A stretch of DNA of 64,000 nucleotides. Source: Vibrio cortegadensis. Its GTDB lineage: Bacteria > Pseudomonadota > Gammaproteobacteria > Enterobacterales > Vibrionaceae. The translations under genes were made by a program, and so were the position numbers. This document shows, one piece after another, positions 52,927 through 62,091 of the stretch. Positions within the stretch are counted from its first letter, which is position 1; every line of letters begins with the position of its first letter. Below the pieces are notes generated by a model. That model did no database searches. It saw nothing but the letters and a program-made list of their open reading frames with translations, and was not told the DNA's origin. Location of the stretch: contig NZ_AP025472.1 in assembly GCF_024347395.1 (NCBI RefSeq), forward strand, positions 2,852,001 to 2,916,000, in the 5' to 3' direction.

Positions 52927-53472
52927 TTAGCCGCAGTTTTTATTTGCTATTCGGATCCGGTCATCGAGTTCTAAACCCAGTGTGTAATCCACGATATATT
53001 CAACATAGCAAGAGCCTGCTAATGGTGAAAAATCACTATAAGTACCTTCGGTGCTCGTCGTATCAGCATCTTTTTTAAGATATATTTTAAATACTTTTTG
53101 ATCCCCACCACTCTGGTTAATATTCCAATCATCACCAAGTTCAGTTACCGATTTAATCGTGCCACGGCTTGAAGGGTAGCCATAAGCAAATGAACATTGA
53201 ACCTCTGGTGCTATTGGCTTACACCAAGCATCTTCCGGATCTCGTGGGTCCAATAGTATTACGCGATTTGTCACATCATGCTCATCAACAATCAACTTTC
53301 CATAGGCGATCCCAAACGATGATGATAATGCACCTTTAAGACCTTTAACCACGGATACGTCGGCATCTTCATTAATAGATAAAAACCTTGGCGCAGCGAC
53401 AACGGCTAATATAGCCAAAACAACAATCACAACAACCAACTCGATTAATGTAAAACCTTTCGTTAATTTCAT
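52927..53472 (-). CDS. Orphan type IV prepilin-like protein (MSHA type)
   Basis: The 181-residue protein has a short leader, the prepilin peptidase site KG^FTLIE, and a hydrophobic N-terminal helix (VVVIVVLAILAVVAAPRFL) of the MSHA/Tfp kind. It has a globular part with four cysteines (AWCKPI, VQCSF, GSCYV, NKNCG), probably two disulfides. The ATG at 53472 is taken; a GTG two codons earlier is possible. No pilus assembly genes lie nearby, so it would rely on systems elsewhere. It lies convergent to fis. Confidence 0.85.
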   Translation of the reverse strand: MKLTKGFTLIELVVVIVVLAILAVVAAPRFLSINEDADVSVVKGLKGALSSSFGIAYGKLIVDEHDVTNRVILLDPRDPEDAWCKPIAPEVQCSFAYGYPSSRGTIKSVTELGDDWNINQSGGDQKVFKIYLKKDADTTSTEGTYSDFSPLAGSCYVEYIVDYTLGLELDDRIRIANKNCG

Positions 53473-53544
53473 TTTCACGTCTACTAACTGAACAACAAAT
53501 GGGCACGTATTCTATCTGAAGTATCAAAGACTAAATAGAATTCA

Positions 53545-53847
53545 TTAAGGCCAAGCTCTTTTCTTACCACCAATACCACCCGCTTGTAGCATATCGATAA
53601 TTTTCTTTGATTTATCTTCCAACACCTTTAAGCGTCGAGTAACTTCAACTTTACCCTCACCATCTAACTGTTGCATTGATTTATCAAGGTGTGTTTTTTC
53701 TTGAATCATCTTAACCAGCTGTATATTTTGCTTTTCAAGCTTATCGACTTTTCCAGCCAATTCAGACAAGGTGCGATTCTGAGCCGTCAGCTGAGCTTCA
53801 ATTTTGCTAAACGCCGTTAAAATTTGCGCTACATTTTGATCTGCCAT
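53545..53847 (-). CDS. Coiled-coil protein of unknown function
   Basis: From the ATG at 53847 (GGAG seven bases upstream) it encodes 100 residues beginning MADQNVAQILTAFSKIEAQL. Residues about 8-85 form continuous heptad-like helix (LSELAGKVDKLEKQNIQL), and the end is GGIGGKKRAWP. No enzymatic motif was seen and no family recognised. It lies between zntR and the prepilin gene on the same strand. Confidence 0.7.
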   Translation of the reverse strand: MADQNVAQILTAFSKIEAQLTAQNRTLSELAGKVDKLEKQNIQLVKMIQEKTHLDKSMQQLDGEGKVEVTRRLKVLEDKSKKIIDMLQAGGIGGKKRAWP

Positions 53848-53928
53848 TTTTTGCTCCAAATAAAACACACTATAGCAGTGTAGTTGATCTCGCCGTCAAA
53901 TATCGAAAGAGCCTAGACAAAACCCTCA

Positions 53929-54327
53929 TTATTCTAATGCAGCCAAGATAGAACAGTGGCTCGCATCATCGTCAACATGCCCACAACAGGCGTCATTAAT
54001 CTTTTTCAATGCACTTCTGATCTTCGTCAATTCTGCAATCTTCTCATCAATCATATCGAGCTTAGAAGACGTGATCGATTTTACTTCCGCACAACTATGC
54101 TGTGTTGCTTCCAACTTAATCTCTAATAGCTCTTTTATCTCGTCCAAACTTAACCCTAGAGATTTTGCTTTTAAGATGAAGGTAACTTGTTGCTGATTTT
54201 TTTCATTATATAGACGATACCCAGATTCACTTCGCCCAGCAGGATGAAGCAACAGGTTTTTCTCATAGAAACGTAGCGTATCAGTACTTACACCACAACG
54301 TTTTGCCAATTCTCCTATCTGAAACAT
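53929..54327 (-). CDS. zntR: MerR-family zinc-responsive regulator
   Basis: ZntR activates zinc-exporter genes when zinc is in excess. The 132-residue protein has the MerR HTH (FQIGELAKRCGVSTDTLRFY), a dimer helix, and the metal site: Cys near 79 (HSCAEV) and the C-terminal loop ACCGHVDDDASHCSIL. This is the ZntR pattern, with CC and a later Cys. No zntA lies in the window, so its target is elsewhere. Confidence 0.88.
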   Translation of the reverse strand: MFQIGELAKRCGVSTDTLRFYEKNLLLHPAGRSESGYRLYNEKNQQQVTFILKAKSLGLSLDEIKELLEIKLEATQHSCAEVKSITSSKLDMIDEKIAELTKIRSALKKINDACCGHVDDDASHCSILAALE

Positions 54328-54610
54328 AATGTCCTCTATTAACCATTTCGTTACTTTTAAGCGCCTAAATGCACTTTTTTATAATTATTTTTGAGATGCC
54401 AATCGATTGCGCGAGCTTTTATGTCATTAATTGGTTAGAATGTGCGCCATCAAATTTGAGTTACAGATACACTCCATTAACGCAAAAGGTCTTTACCAAA
54501 ATAAACCCAGTTTTTAATGTATGACTTTAAAATGCAATAAGAACAGGTTCATTTTTTGGCAAATATCTTTAGTTTAACTTTAACTCCGTGAATTTGAGGA
54601 AGATGGAAGC

Positions 54611-56203
54611 ATGAATAACGCTCGCCCTATTCGCCGCGCTCTTATCAGCGTATCAGACAAAACTGGTATCGTTGAGTTTGCACAAGCTCTAACTAACCGT
54701 GGTGTAGATATATTATCGACAGGCGGTACCGCTCGCCTGCTTGCTGAAAAAGGCATCTCTGTGACAGAAGTATCTGACTACACTGGTTTCCCTGAAATGA
54801 TGGATGGCCGTGTTAAGACTCTGCACCCGAAAGTTCACGGTGGCGTACTTGGCCGTCGTGGCCAAGATGATGACGTGATGGCCACTCACGGTATCAACCC
54901 TATCGATATGGTTGTGGTAAACCTATACCCATTCGCAGAAACCGTTGCTAAAGAAGGTTGTACCCTCGCTGACGCTGTTGAAAACATCGACATCGGTGGC
55001 CCTACAATGGTTCGCTCTGCAGCGAAAAACCACAAAGATGTAACTATCGTGGTTAACGCACACGACTACGAGCGCGTTGTTGCTGAAATGGACGCGAACG
55101 AGAAATCTCTAACGCTAGAGACTCGCTTCGACCTCGCTATCGCAGCATTCGAGCACACAGCTTCTTACGACGGCATGATAGCTAACTACTTCGGTACTAT
55201 GGTTCCTAGCTACGGCGAGAACAAGGAAGGCGATACTGAATCGAAATTCCCTCGCACGTTCAACCAACAGTTCGAGAAGAAACAAGATATGCGCTACGGT
55301 GAGAACAGCCACCAAGCAGCCGCATTCTACGTTGAAGCAAACCCTGAAGAGGCATCAGTTTCAACGGCTCGCCAAATCCAAGGCAAAGCCCTTTCTTACA
55401 ACAACATCGCTGATACTGACGCAGCACTTGAATGTGTGAAAGAATTCGACCAGCCAGCATGTGTGATCGTTAAGCACGCTAACCCATGTGGTGTAGCACT
55501 AGGTGAAGACATCCTAGAAGCTTACGACCGTGCATTCAAAACAGACCCAACGTCTGCATTTGGCGGCATCATCGCATTCAACCGTGAACTAGACGCAGCT
55601 ACGGCAACGGCTATCACTGAGCGTCAATTCGTTGAAGTTATCATTGCACCGTCTGTTTCTGCACAAGCAGTAGCAATCGTTGCGGCTAAGAAAAACCTTC
55701 GCCTACTTGAGTGTGGTGAGTGGACAACGAAGACGACTGGCTTTGACGTGAAGCGCGTTAACGGCGGCCTGCTAGTTCAAGACCGCGACCAAGGCATGGT
55801 TTCTGAAGACGACCTAAAAGTCGTTTCTAAGCGCCAACCTACAGCTGAAGAGCTAAAAGACGCTCTATTCTGCTGGAAAGTAGCGAAGTACGTTAAGTCT
55901 AACGCTATCGTTTACTCGAAAGGTGACATGACGATTGGTGTCGGCGCTGGCCAAATGAGCCGCGTTTACTCTGCGAAAATAGCAGGCATCAAAGCGGCTG
56001 ACGAAGGTCTAGTTGTTGAAGGCTGTGCAATGGCATCGGATGCATTCTTCCCATTCCGTGACGGTATCGACGCGGCAGCAGACGCGGGCATCAAGTGTGT
56101 TATCCAGCCAGGCGGCTCTATGCGTGATGATGAAGTTATCGCAGCAGCAGACGAACATGGCATGGCGATGATCTTTACTGGTATGCGTCACTTCCGCCAC
56201 TAA
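54611..56203 (+). CDS. purH: Bifunctional AICAR transformylase / IMP cyclohydrolase
   Basis: PurH performs the last two steps of IMP synthesis. The 530 residues comprise an N-terminal cyclohydrolase (1-200; TGGTARLL, FPEMMDGRVKTLHPK) and the transformylase (about 200-530; KHANPCGVA, with Lys and His, and FPFRDGIDAA). GAGGAAGATGG precedes the ATG. purD follows after an unusually long gap. Confidence 0.98.
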   Translation: MNNARPIRRALISVSDKTGIVEFAQALTNRGVDILSTGGTARLLAEKGISVTEVSDYTGFPEMMDGRVKTLHPKVHGGVLGRRGQDDDVMATHGINPIDMVVVNLYPFAETVAKEGCTLADAVENIDIGGPTMVRSAAKNHKDVTIVVNAHDYERVVAEMDANEKSLTLETRFDLAIAAFEHTASYDGMIANYFGTMVPSYGENKEGDTESKFPRTFNQQFEKKQDMRYGENSHQAAAFYVEANPEEASVSTARQIQGKALSYNNIADTDAALECVKEFDQPACVIVKHANPCGVALGEDILEAYDRAFKTDPTSAFGGIIAFNRELDAATATAITERQFVEVIIAPSVSAQAVAIVAAKKNLRLLECGEWTTKTTGFDVKRVNGGLLVQDRDQGMVSEDDLKVVSKRQPTAEELKDALFCWKVAKYVKSNAIVYSKGDMTIGVGAGQMSRVYSAKIAGIKAADEGLVVEGCAMASDAFFPFRDGIDAAADAGIKCVIQPGGSMRDDEVIAAADEHGMAMIFTGMRHFRH

Positions 56204-56539
56204 TTCTCTTGTCATCATTGGGGCGGTAACTGCGTTGACTACGCTCGCTTACCCTAATCACATAGCGGGCTATGCTCATAGGGATAAGCTCGCTTGTCGC
56301 CCTGTTAGCGCTCCCACTGATTTAAAGCGGCCTCGAATAGTTGAATGACGCAAGCGCCAACTACTTTGAGCAAAACTTATTTAATTTAGCTAATTTGAAA
56401 TACTCTTAATTTAGAAATTTTCATTTTAGAGCAAAGCCATATTGATAAGGTCAAGGAGAGCTCGCGGAGTTTATAAGTATAAATGAGCAAGCTCGACACA
56501 GAGATTAGCAATATGGCGCAGCTATCAAGGGATAAATAA
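56204..56539. repeat. Structured MITE/REP-like region between purH and purD
   Basis: Two structured units fill the 336-bp gap. The first (about 56219-56322) folds on a CATAGC-GG-GCTATG core with a long imperfect stem (GCTTACCCTA against TAGGGATAAGC). The second (56436-56517) is bounded by the 9-bp inverted repeat GCCATATTG/CAATATGGC and contains GC-rich internal motifs. purH and purD are close together in E. coli, so this looks like inserted small repeats. Copy number elsewhere cannot be seen from this window. Confidence 0.5.
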
Positions 56540-57832
56540 ATGAATGTATTGATTATTGGTGCCGGCGGTCGTGAGCACGCACTAGGTTGGAAAGCAGCAC
56601 AAAACCCAAACGTTGAAACGGTATTCATCGCTCCAGGTAACGCAGGTACTGCACTTGAGCCGAAACTTGAGAACGTAAACATCGGTGTTGAAGACATCGC
56701 AGGTTTAGTCGCGTTTGCTCAAGAGAAAAAAATCGAACTGACTATTGTTGGCCCTGAAGCGCCACTGGTTATTGGTGTGGTTGATGCATTCCGCGAAGTT
56801 GGCCTACCAATCTTTGGCCCAACTCAAGCGGCGGCACAGCTTGAAGGCTCTAAAGCATTCACCAAAGACTTCCTAGCTCGTCATGACATCCCAACGGGTT
56901 ATTACGCAAACTTCACTGAGATTGACCCAGCTATCGCTTACGTACGTGAGCAAGGTGCACCAATCGTCGTAAAAGCTGACGGTCTTGCGGCGGGTAAAGG
57001 CGTTATCGTTGCGATGACGCTTAAAGAAGCTGAAGACGCAATCAAAGATATGCTAGCGGGCAACGCATTTGGCGAAGCAGGCAGCCGCGTGGTTATCGAA
57101 GAGTTCCTTGAAGGCGAAGAAGCAAGCTTCATCGTAATGGTTGACGGTTCTAGCGTTCTGCCTATGGCCACCAGCCAAGACCACAAACGTGTTGGCGACA
57201 AAGACACTGGCCCTAACACAGGTGGCATGGGTGCTTATTCTCCAGCTCCAGTAGTAACTCCTGAAATCCATAACCGTATTCTTGAGGAAGTTATCTACCC
57301 AACGGTACGTGGCATGGATGCAGAAGGTGCACCTTACACCGGTTTCCTTTACGCAGGCCTAATGATCGATGCTGACGGCACACCTAAGGTTATCGAATAC
57401 AACTGCCGCTTCGGCGATCCAGAAACGCAACCTATCATGATGCGTATGGAATCGGATCTTGTTGAGCTTTGCCTAATGGCTATCGACGAGAAACTCGATG
57501 AAGCAGAGTCTAAATGGGATCCACGAGCGTCTATCGGTGTGGTTCTTGCGGCTGGCGGTTACCCTGCTGACTACGCAAAAGGTGATGTAATTTCACTACC
57601 AACAAGCGAAGTTGAAGGCCAAAAGGTTTTCCACGCTGGTACTGCGAATAACACTGCTGGTGACGTGATCACCGACGGGGGACGAGTACTATGTGCTACC
57701 GCTCTGGGAAATAGCGTATCTGAAGCTCAGGAACGTGCTTACGCGTTAACAAAGCAAGTAAGCTGGAACGGCATGTTCCACCGCAATGACATTGGTTACC
57801 GTGCGATTGAGCGCGAAAACGAGCTAAAATAA
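56540..57832 (+). CDS. purD: Phosphoribosylamine-glycine ligase
   Basis: PurD (GARS) joins glycine to phosphoribosylamine with ATP in purine synthesis. The 430-residue ATP-grasp protein starts MNVLIIGAGGREHAL and has VVKADGLAAGKGV, DHKRVGDKDTGPNTGGMGAYSP and EYNCRFGDPETQ. CAAGGGAT precedes the ATG. A terminator follows. Confidence 0.98.
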   Translation: MNVLIIGAGGREHALGWKAAQNPNVETVFIAPGNAGTALEPKLENVNIGVEDIAGLVAFAQEKKIELTIVGPEAPLVIGVVDAFREVGLPIFGPTQAAAQLEGSKAFTKDFLARHDIPTGYYANFTEIDPAIAYVREQGAPIVVKADGLAAGKGVIVAMTLKEAEDAIKDMLAGNAFGEAGSRVVIEEFLEGEEASFIVMVDGSSVLPMATSQDHKRVGDKDTGPNTGGMGAYSPAPVVTPEIHNRILEEVIYPTVRGMDAEGAPYTGFLYAGLMIDADGTPKVIEYNCRFGDPETQPIMMRMESDLVELCLMAIDEKLDEAESKWDPRASIGVVLAAGGYPADYAKGDVISLPTSEVEGQKVFHAGTANNTAGDVITDGGRVLCATALGNSVSEAQERAYALTKQVSWNGMFHRNDIGYRAIERENELK

Positions 57833-57859
57833 TCCGGCCCGTTAATGTGACACAAAAAA

Positions 57860-57883
57860 GGCGCTCAATGAGCGCCTTTTTTT
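57860..57883. terminator. Bidirectional terminator between purD and yjaH
   Basis: GGCGCT and AGCGCC form the stem of a compact hairpin, with six A residues left and seven T right, serving the convergent purD and yjaH genes. Confidence 0.92.
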
Positions 57884-57903
57884 AATTCTTAATCATCTTC
57901 TTG

Positions 57904-58599
57904 CTAGTCAAGCAACGATGTTCTTTCAATACAGTCGTGATCGTCATCGGCAAGCATCAACAACTCTGTCACTTCAAGCTTACGATTTGATTGCCTACCT
58001 AAAAACGCCACATAGCTATCAATGGAGGCTAAACGGTTTATCACAAAGCTCGGTAACGTTTGATTAAATTCAAATTTATTAAACTCGCGTCCAGAGCACG
58101 TTTCAAATTCGCTGCCGTCCCAATAACCTTGAATGAGCTCTACACCATCTCTATTCTGCTGTTTTGTTGTATCAATAATAGCGAGCGACTCTTGTTGATA
58201 ACGCTGCAATTGTTCACGTTGCAAAGGCAATACTTTTCCATTCAAACGGTATTGCTGATAAATCGCGTCACCTTCTTTATTAAAACGAACATGAATGCGA
58301 TATGGCACCAAGCCGTTGTCAGAAAAGCTGAGCTGTTGACCTTCTCGGATGAATTCACGCAGTTGATTTTCATCCCATCGGTAATCAGATTTATACCAAC
58401 CGTAATCCCCGGCACTCACATAATCAGCGGCGGTGTTTGGTTTGGTTAACTTTTCGGTGTACCAATAGAAGCTTGTTGCATCACCCATAGACAGGCCGCC
58501 AGAATACTCTGAAAACTGATCTAAATTAGGGCGTGGTGATGTCGTGGAACATCCAAGTAGGAAAGAAGTGAGTACAGAAGCTAAAAGAAGTTTTTTCAT
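57904..58599 (-). CDS. yjaH: DUF1481 lipoprotein (YjaH)
   Basis: The 231-residue protein has a lipoprotein signal peptide ending in LLGC (Cys about 17), so it is probably anchored in the outer membrane. The rest is the DUF1481 region (GDYGWYKSDYRWDENQLREF, then FRLNG-like strands). Its place after hupA is the same as in E. coli. Function unknown. Confidence 0.88.
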   Translation of the reverse strand: MKKLLLASVLTSFLLGCSTTSPRPNLDQFSEYSGGLSMGDATSFYWYTEKLTKPNTAADYVSAGDYGWYKSDYRWDENQLREFIREGQQLSFSDNGLVPYRIHVRFNKEGDAIYQQYRLNGKVLPLQREQLQRYQQESLAIIDTTKQQNRDGVELIQGYWDGSEFETCSGREFNKFEFNQTLPSFVINRLASIDSYVAFLGRQSNRKLEVTELLMLADDDHDCIERTSLLD

Positions 58600-58642
58600 T
58601 AAGGAATCACGCCGAGATAAAAGTACCTCGGCGTAGTCTAAA

Positions 58643-58915
58643 TTATTTCACTGAATCTTTCAGTGCTTTACCAGCAACAAACGCAGGAACATTTGCAGCA
58701 GCAATTTGGATCTCATCACCAGTCTTAGGATTACGGCCAGTACGTGCATTGCGATGGTTCACTTTGAATGTACCAAAACCAATTAGTTGGACTTGGTCAC
58801 CTTCTTTAAGAGCGTCAGTTACGCCACCAAGAGTTGCTTCAAGTGCCGCTTTTGCTTGTGCTTTAGAAAGGTCTGCTTTTTCAGCAATAAAGTCGATTAA
58901 TTGGGTCTTGTTCAT
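58643..58915 (-). CDS. hupA: DNA-binding protein HU-alpha
   Basis: HU bends and compacts DNA as a dimer. The start at the ATG at 58915 (AAGGGAAAC upstream) gives exactly the usual 90 residues, MNKTQLIDFIAEKADLSKAQ. The signature GFGTFKVNHRNARTGRNP forms the beta arms, and the proline of RNPKTG intercalates in DNA. A longer frame to 58948 is not needed. Confidence 0.98.
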   Translation of the reverse strand: MNKTQLIDFIAEKADLSKAQAKAALEATLGGVTDALKEGDQVQLIGFGTFKVNHRNARTGRNPKTGDEIQIAAANVPAFVAGKALKDSVK

Positions 58916-59178
58916 TAGGTTTCCCTTCTCATAGGTTATCGAATTCAACTCACTCTAAAACATAAATGCCCCATCTGGCAAAGGTTTGTCATCGATCTTT
59001 AGTCCCAATGCCGTACTTTTAACCATAATATGAGTAATAACTCACAATTTGTTACCTATTAACCTTCTCCATGCCTTGTTTTTACTGCTTTGAGAACCAA
59101 TTTATAGAGTCTCAGTTGCAGTAAAACCGTTGAAAACGTGTGCAATTGAGACCTTAATTATTTTTATATAGAGGCATT

Positions 59179-60279
59179 ATGCTGCTGTTAATTATCTACA
59201 TCTCCATCGCAATTGGAGTGTCATTCATCTGTTCAGTTCTCGAAGCGGTATTACTGAGTATCAGCCCTAGTTACATCGCACAACTGCGCCAACAAGAACA
59301 CCCTGCGGCTGAAGCGTTATCTAAACTGAAATCAGACATTGACCGACCATTAGCGTCGATCTTAACTTTAAATACCATCGCACACACTATTGGTGCCGCG
59401 ACGGCAGGTGCTCAAGCTTCTGTTGTTTTCGGCAGTCAATGGCTTGGTGTTTTTTCAGCTGTGTTAACTCTGGGGATTTTAGTTTTTTCTGAAATTGTTC
59501 CGAAAACAATCGGTGCCACTTATTGGCGTCAACTCTCTCCAATGACGGCAACCACACTGCGCTGGATGGTATGGGCATTGACTCCTTTTGTATGGTTCTC
59601 AGAACAAATCACCAAACGTTTGGCGCGAGGGCATGTAGCGCCCAAAATGCGTGATGAATTATCCGCAATGGCAATTCTCGCCAAAGAAAGCGGAGAATTT
59701 GCAGAAGGTGAATCTAAAATTCTAAGTAATTTACTGGGTATCCAAGAAGTACCGGTCACCCAAGTCATGACGCCAAGAACGGTCGTTTTTCGGGTCGATG
59801 CAGAGATAAGCATCAATGATTTTCTTAATCATCATAAAGACACACCATTCTCTCGCCCTTTGATATACAGCGAGCAGAAAGACAATATCATCGGGTTTGT
59901 ACACAGACTTGAGTTATTCAGGCTCCAGCAGTTAGGCCAAGGTGAGAAGCGACTCGGTGCGGTCATGCGCCCGATTCACGTCATGCTCAATAACTTAGCG
60001 CTTCCTAAAGCATTCGACCAAATGATGGCTAATCGACTGCAACTCTCTCTCGTCGTGGATGAGTACGGAACAATTCAAGGCTTGATCACCTTAGAAGATA
60101 TTTTTGAATACCTACTAGGGGAAGAGATTATCGATGAAGCGGATAAAAATACGGATATGCAGGAACTCGCGTTTCAGCGCTGGGAAGTATGGAAAACCAA
60201 GCATGGTGTGATTGAAAGTCGAGATGACGACGACAGCATCTCAAATGAGAACGAACAGACTAAAAACAATCACGAATAG
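59179..60279 (+). CDS. CNNM/CBS membrane protein (CorC/YfjD type)
   Basis: The 366-residue protein has an N-terminal CNNM domain with three to four membrane helices (about 1-140; VFSEIVPKTIGATYW is the family mark). A helical linker follows, then a CBS pair (about 190-320; TPRTVVFRVDAE, VVDEYGTIQGLITLEDIFEYLLGEEI). No CorC-HlyC C-terminal domain is seen. The family is linked to Mg or Co homeostasis and efflux. TAGAGG precedes the ATG. Confidence 0.92.
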   Translation: MLLLIIYISIAIGVSFICSVLEAVLLSISPSYIAQLRQQEHPAAEALSKLKSDIDRPLASILTLNTIAHTIGAATAGAQASVVFGSQWLGVFSAVLTLGILVFSEIVPKTIGATYWRQLSPMTATTLRWMVWALTPFVWFSEQITKRLARGHVAPKMRDELSAMAILAKESGEFAEGESKILSNLLGIQEVPVTQVMTPRTVVFRVDAEISINDFLNHHKDTPFSRPLIYSEQKDNIIGFVHRLELFRLQQLGQGEKRLGAVMRPIHVMLNNLALPKAFDQMMANRLQLSLVVDEYGTIQGLITLEDIFEYLLGEEIIDEADKNTDMQELAFQRWEVWKTKHGVIESRDDDDSISNENEQTKNNHE

Positions 60280-60291
60280 CATCAATATAAA

Positions 60292-60318
60292 AAAAGCTCC
60301 TACGAGGAGCTTTTTTTT
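60292..60318. terminator. Bidirectional terminator
   Basis: AAAGCTCC and GGAGCTTT pair around TACGA with A and T runs outside, between the CNNM gene and yjaG. Confidence 0.92.
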
Positions 60319-60340
60319 GTTTTAGACATGGTTTCCGTGA

Positions 60341-60934
60341 TTAGTAATCGATCGTGATACCGATATTACTTAACGGTTCATCGCGCAATTCTTGACGCAA
60401 ATCTTTGATCAACTCAATGTCACGAGCTTCCGCTTCACGTAATGGTCTGAAAATAGCCCATTGAACGTCCCACTCCTCACAAACCGCTTCATTATCTTTT
60501 TGATTGTCGTTTGTGATTTCATCTTCGCCTTGAGCTTGCTCTAAATGAGCAACCGTCAGTACTGATTGTTGGCTCAGCTTAATCATGCAGTCAAATAGCT
60601 GTTCACGATCCAGTAATCCATGCAATAACGTAGATAGCCCTTGGCACGCATCCATTGCAGGATAGACAGCGTAGATATCAAAATCATCAGCGCTTGGAAA
60701 TAACTCTTCTAATTTTTCTAATTGACGTTCAAAATTAACTTTAGCCGTTTTGACCGTCAAAATTTCCCAGATACTATCAAGCACGTCACGATATACGCGA
60801 GCTTCTGCAAATTTCGTATTATCACAAAACATGGCATAGTTAGGGTACATACGCTCGCACAGGCAAGCCATAAAAGTAATTTGTTGCCAAGGTTCAAATT
60901 TTTCAAGACGAACCTGAAGTGGATTCTGTAGCAT
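60341..60934 (-). CDS. yjaG: DUF416 protein YjaG
   Basis: The 197-residue soluble protein is of the DUF416 family (LEKFEPWQQITFMACLCERM, PNYAMFCDNTKF). It is helical with a negatively charged stretch (about 130-155). YjaG stands near hupA and hemE in E. coli too. No catalytic motif was recognised; function unknown. Confidence 0.9.
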   Translation of the reverse strand: MLQNPLQVRLEKFEPWQQITFMACLCERMYPNYAMFCDNTKFAEARVYRDVLDSIWEILTVKTAKVNFERQLEKLEELFPSADDFDIYAVYPAMDACQGLSTLLHGLLDREQLFDCMIKLSQQSVLTVAHLEQAQGEDEITNDNQKDNEAVCEEWDVQWAIFRPLREAEARDIELIKDLRQELRDEPLSNIGITIDY

Positions 60935-61005
60935 AGTGACTCAATAGTTGCAGAAAAGGACAGCAGAAGTGTACTTGATAAACCTTAGGGAAAAAAGACA
61001 AGCCT

Positions 61006-61950
61006 ATGAACAATTTCTCGAATAAGCTGTATATTCTCACAGAACACGATGACACCTATAAACAACTCATTCAAAATCAGTCTCTACCCGATTTAGAGAT
61101 CTGTGAGGATCCTGCTCAAGCTGAAATTGTACTCGCTTCTCCCCCACTTGCAGCGGCTAAACTCAATGAGTTCACGCAACTCGATTGGCTCCAATCCACT
61201 TATGCAGGAATTAATGCTTTAGTGTCGGGTGATTTGCGCCAAGACTATACGCTAACGAACATCAAAGGCATTTTTGGACCCGCGATAGCAGAATATGTAT
61301 TGGGCTACTCAATGAGCCACCACCGCCATTTTGCTCTCTACCACCAGCAACAAGCCAAACAGCAATGGCAACCCCACTTCTATCAGTCACTGACCGGAAA
61401 AGTGATGGTTATTCTGGGCACGGGATCCATTGGTAGCCACCTTGCTCAAACTGCGTCAGCTCTCGGGTTGCATACTATTGGAATAAATCGAACAGGGATC
61501 CCAACCAAAAACCTAAGTGTGAATGAAAAGTTTGGCTTTAAAGACACTTTCCATATCAATGAAATAAAAGCCGCCTTTCAGCAAGCGGATATTATTGTAA
61601 ATACGTTACCTGCAACTGAAAATACCCGTTCACTCTTAAATGAAGAGACATTGAGTTACTGCAAACGAGCGTTGCTATTTAATGTTGGGCGAGGTGAGAC
61701 TTTAGATAATAAATCTCTTTTATTGGCACTAAAAAACGGTTGGATTGAACATGCTTTTCTGGATGTGTTTGAAAATGAGCCGCTGTCTCCTACGCACCCT
61801 TTCTGGAAGCTTAATCAGATAACAGTGACTCCACATATCGCGGCCTTGAGTGAACCTCGTCAGGTGGTCAATATATTCGCACACAACTACCAGCTTTGGC
61901 GAGATGGCTTCCAACTCAATAATATAATTGATTTCGATAAGGGCTATTAA
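61006..61950 (+). CDS. D-2-hydroxyacid dehydrogenase family protein
   Basis: The 314-residue NAD(P)-dependent oxidoreductase has the two-domain D-2-hydroxyacid dehydrogenase fold. The cofactor loop VILGTGSIGSHLA is at about 144-156, NVGRGETLD carries the catalytic Arg, FENEPLS the Glu, and TPHIAAL the His. It resembles GhrA-type glyoxylate/hydroxypyruvate reductases, but the substrate is not fixed by what is seen. Its promoter lies in the short gap opposite yjaG. Confidence 0.9.
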   Translation: MNNFSNKLYILTEHDDTYKQLIQNQSLPDLEICEDPAQAEIVLASPPLAAAKLNEFTQLDWLQSTYAGINALVSGDLRQDYTLTNIKGIFGPAIAEYVLGYSMSHHRHFALYHQQQAKQQWQPHFYQSLTGKVMVILGTGSIGSHLAQTASALGLHTIGINRTGIPTKNLSVNEKFGFKDTFHINEIKAAFQQADIIVNTLPATENTRSLLNEETLSYCKRALLFNVGRGETLDNKSLLLALKNGWIEHAFLDVFENEPLSPTHPFWKLNQITVTPHIAALSEPRQVVNIFAHNYQLWRDGFQLNNIIDFDKGY

Positions 61951-62036
61951 TATTTGGCTCAAGAAAAATAACTGGTTCGAGCAGAGCGTTCTTCCTTATG
62001 TTCGCACTCATTTAGCCACCCTTGGAACTGATAAAT

Positions 62037-62068
62037 AAAAACGCCGACTTGTGATAAGTCGGCGTTTT
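62037..62068. terminator. Bidirectional terminator between the dehydrogenase gene and hemE
   Basis: AACGCCGACTT and AAGTCGGCGTT form an 11-bp perfect stem around GTGAT. Confidence 0.92.
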
Positions 62069-62091
62069 AAATCAATTAAATAACCAATTCG

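Noticed and set aside
54480..54495. PurR-like site before purH
   Set aside because: Only the left half (ACGCAA) fits; the right half has several mismatches.
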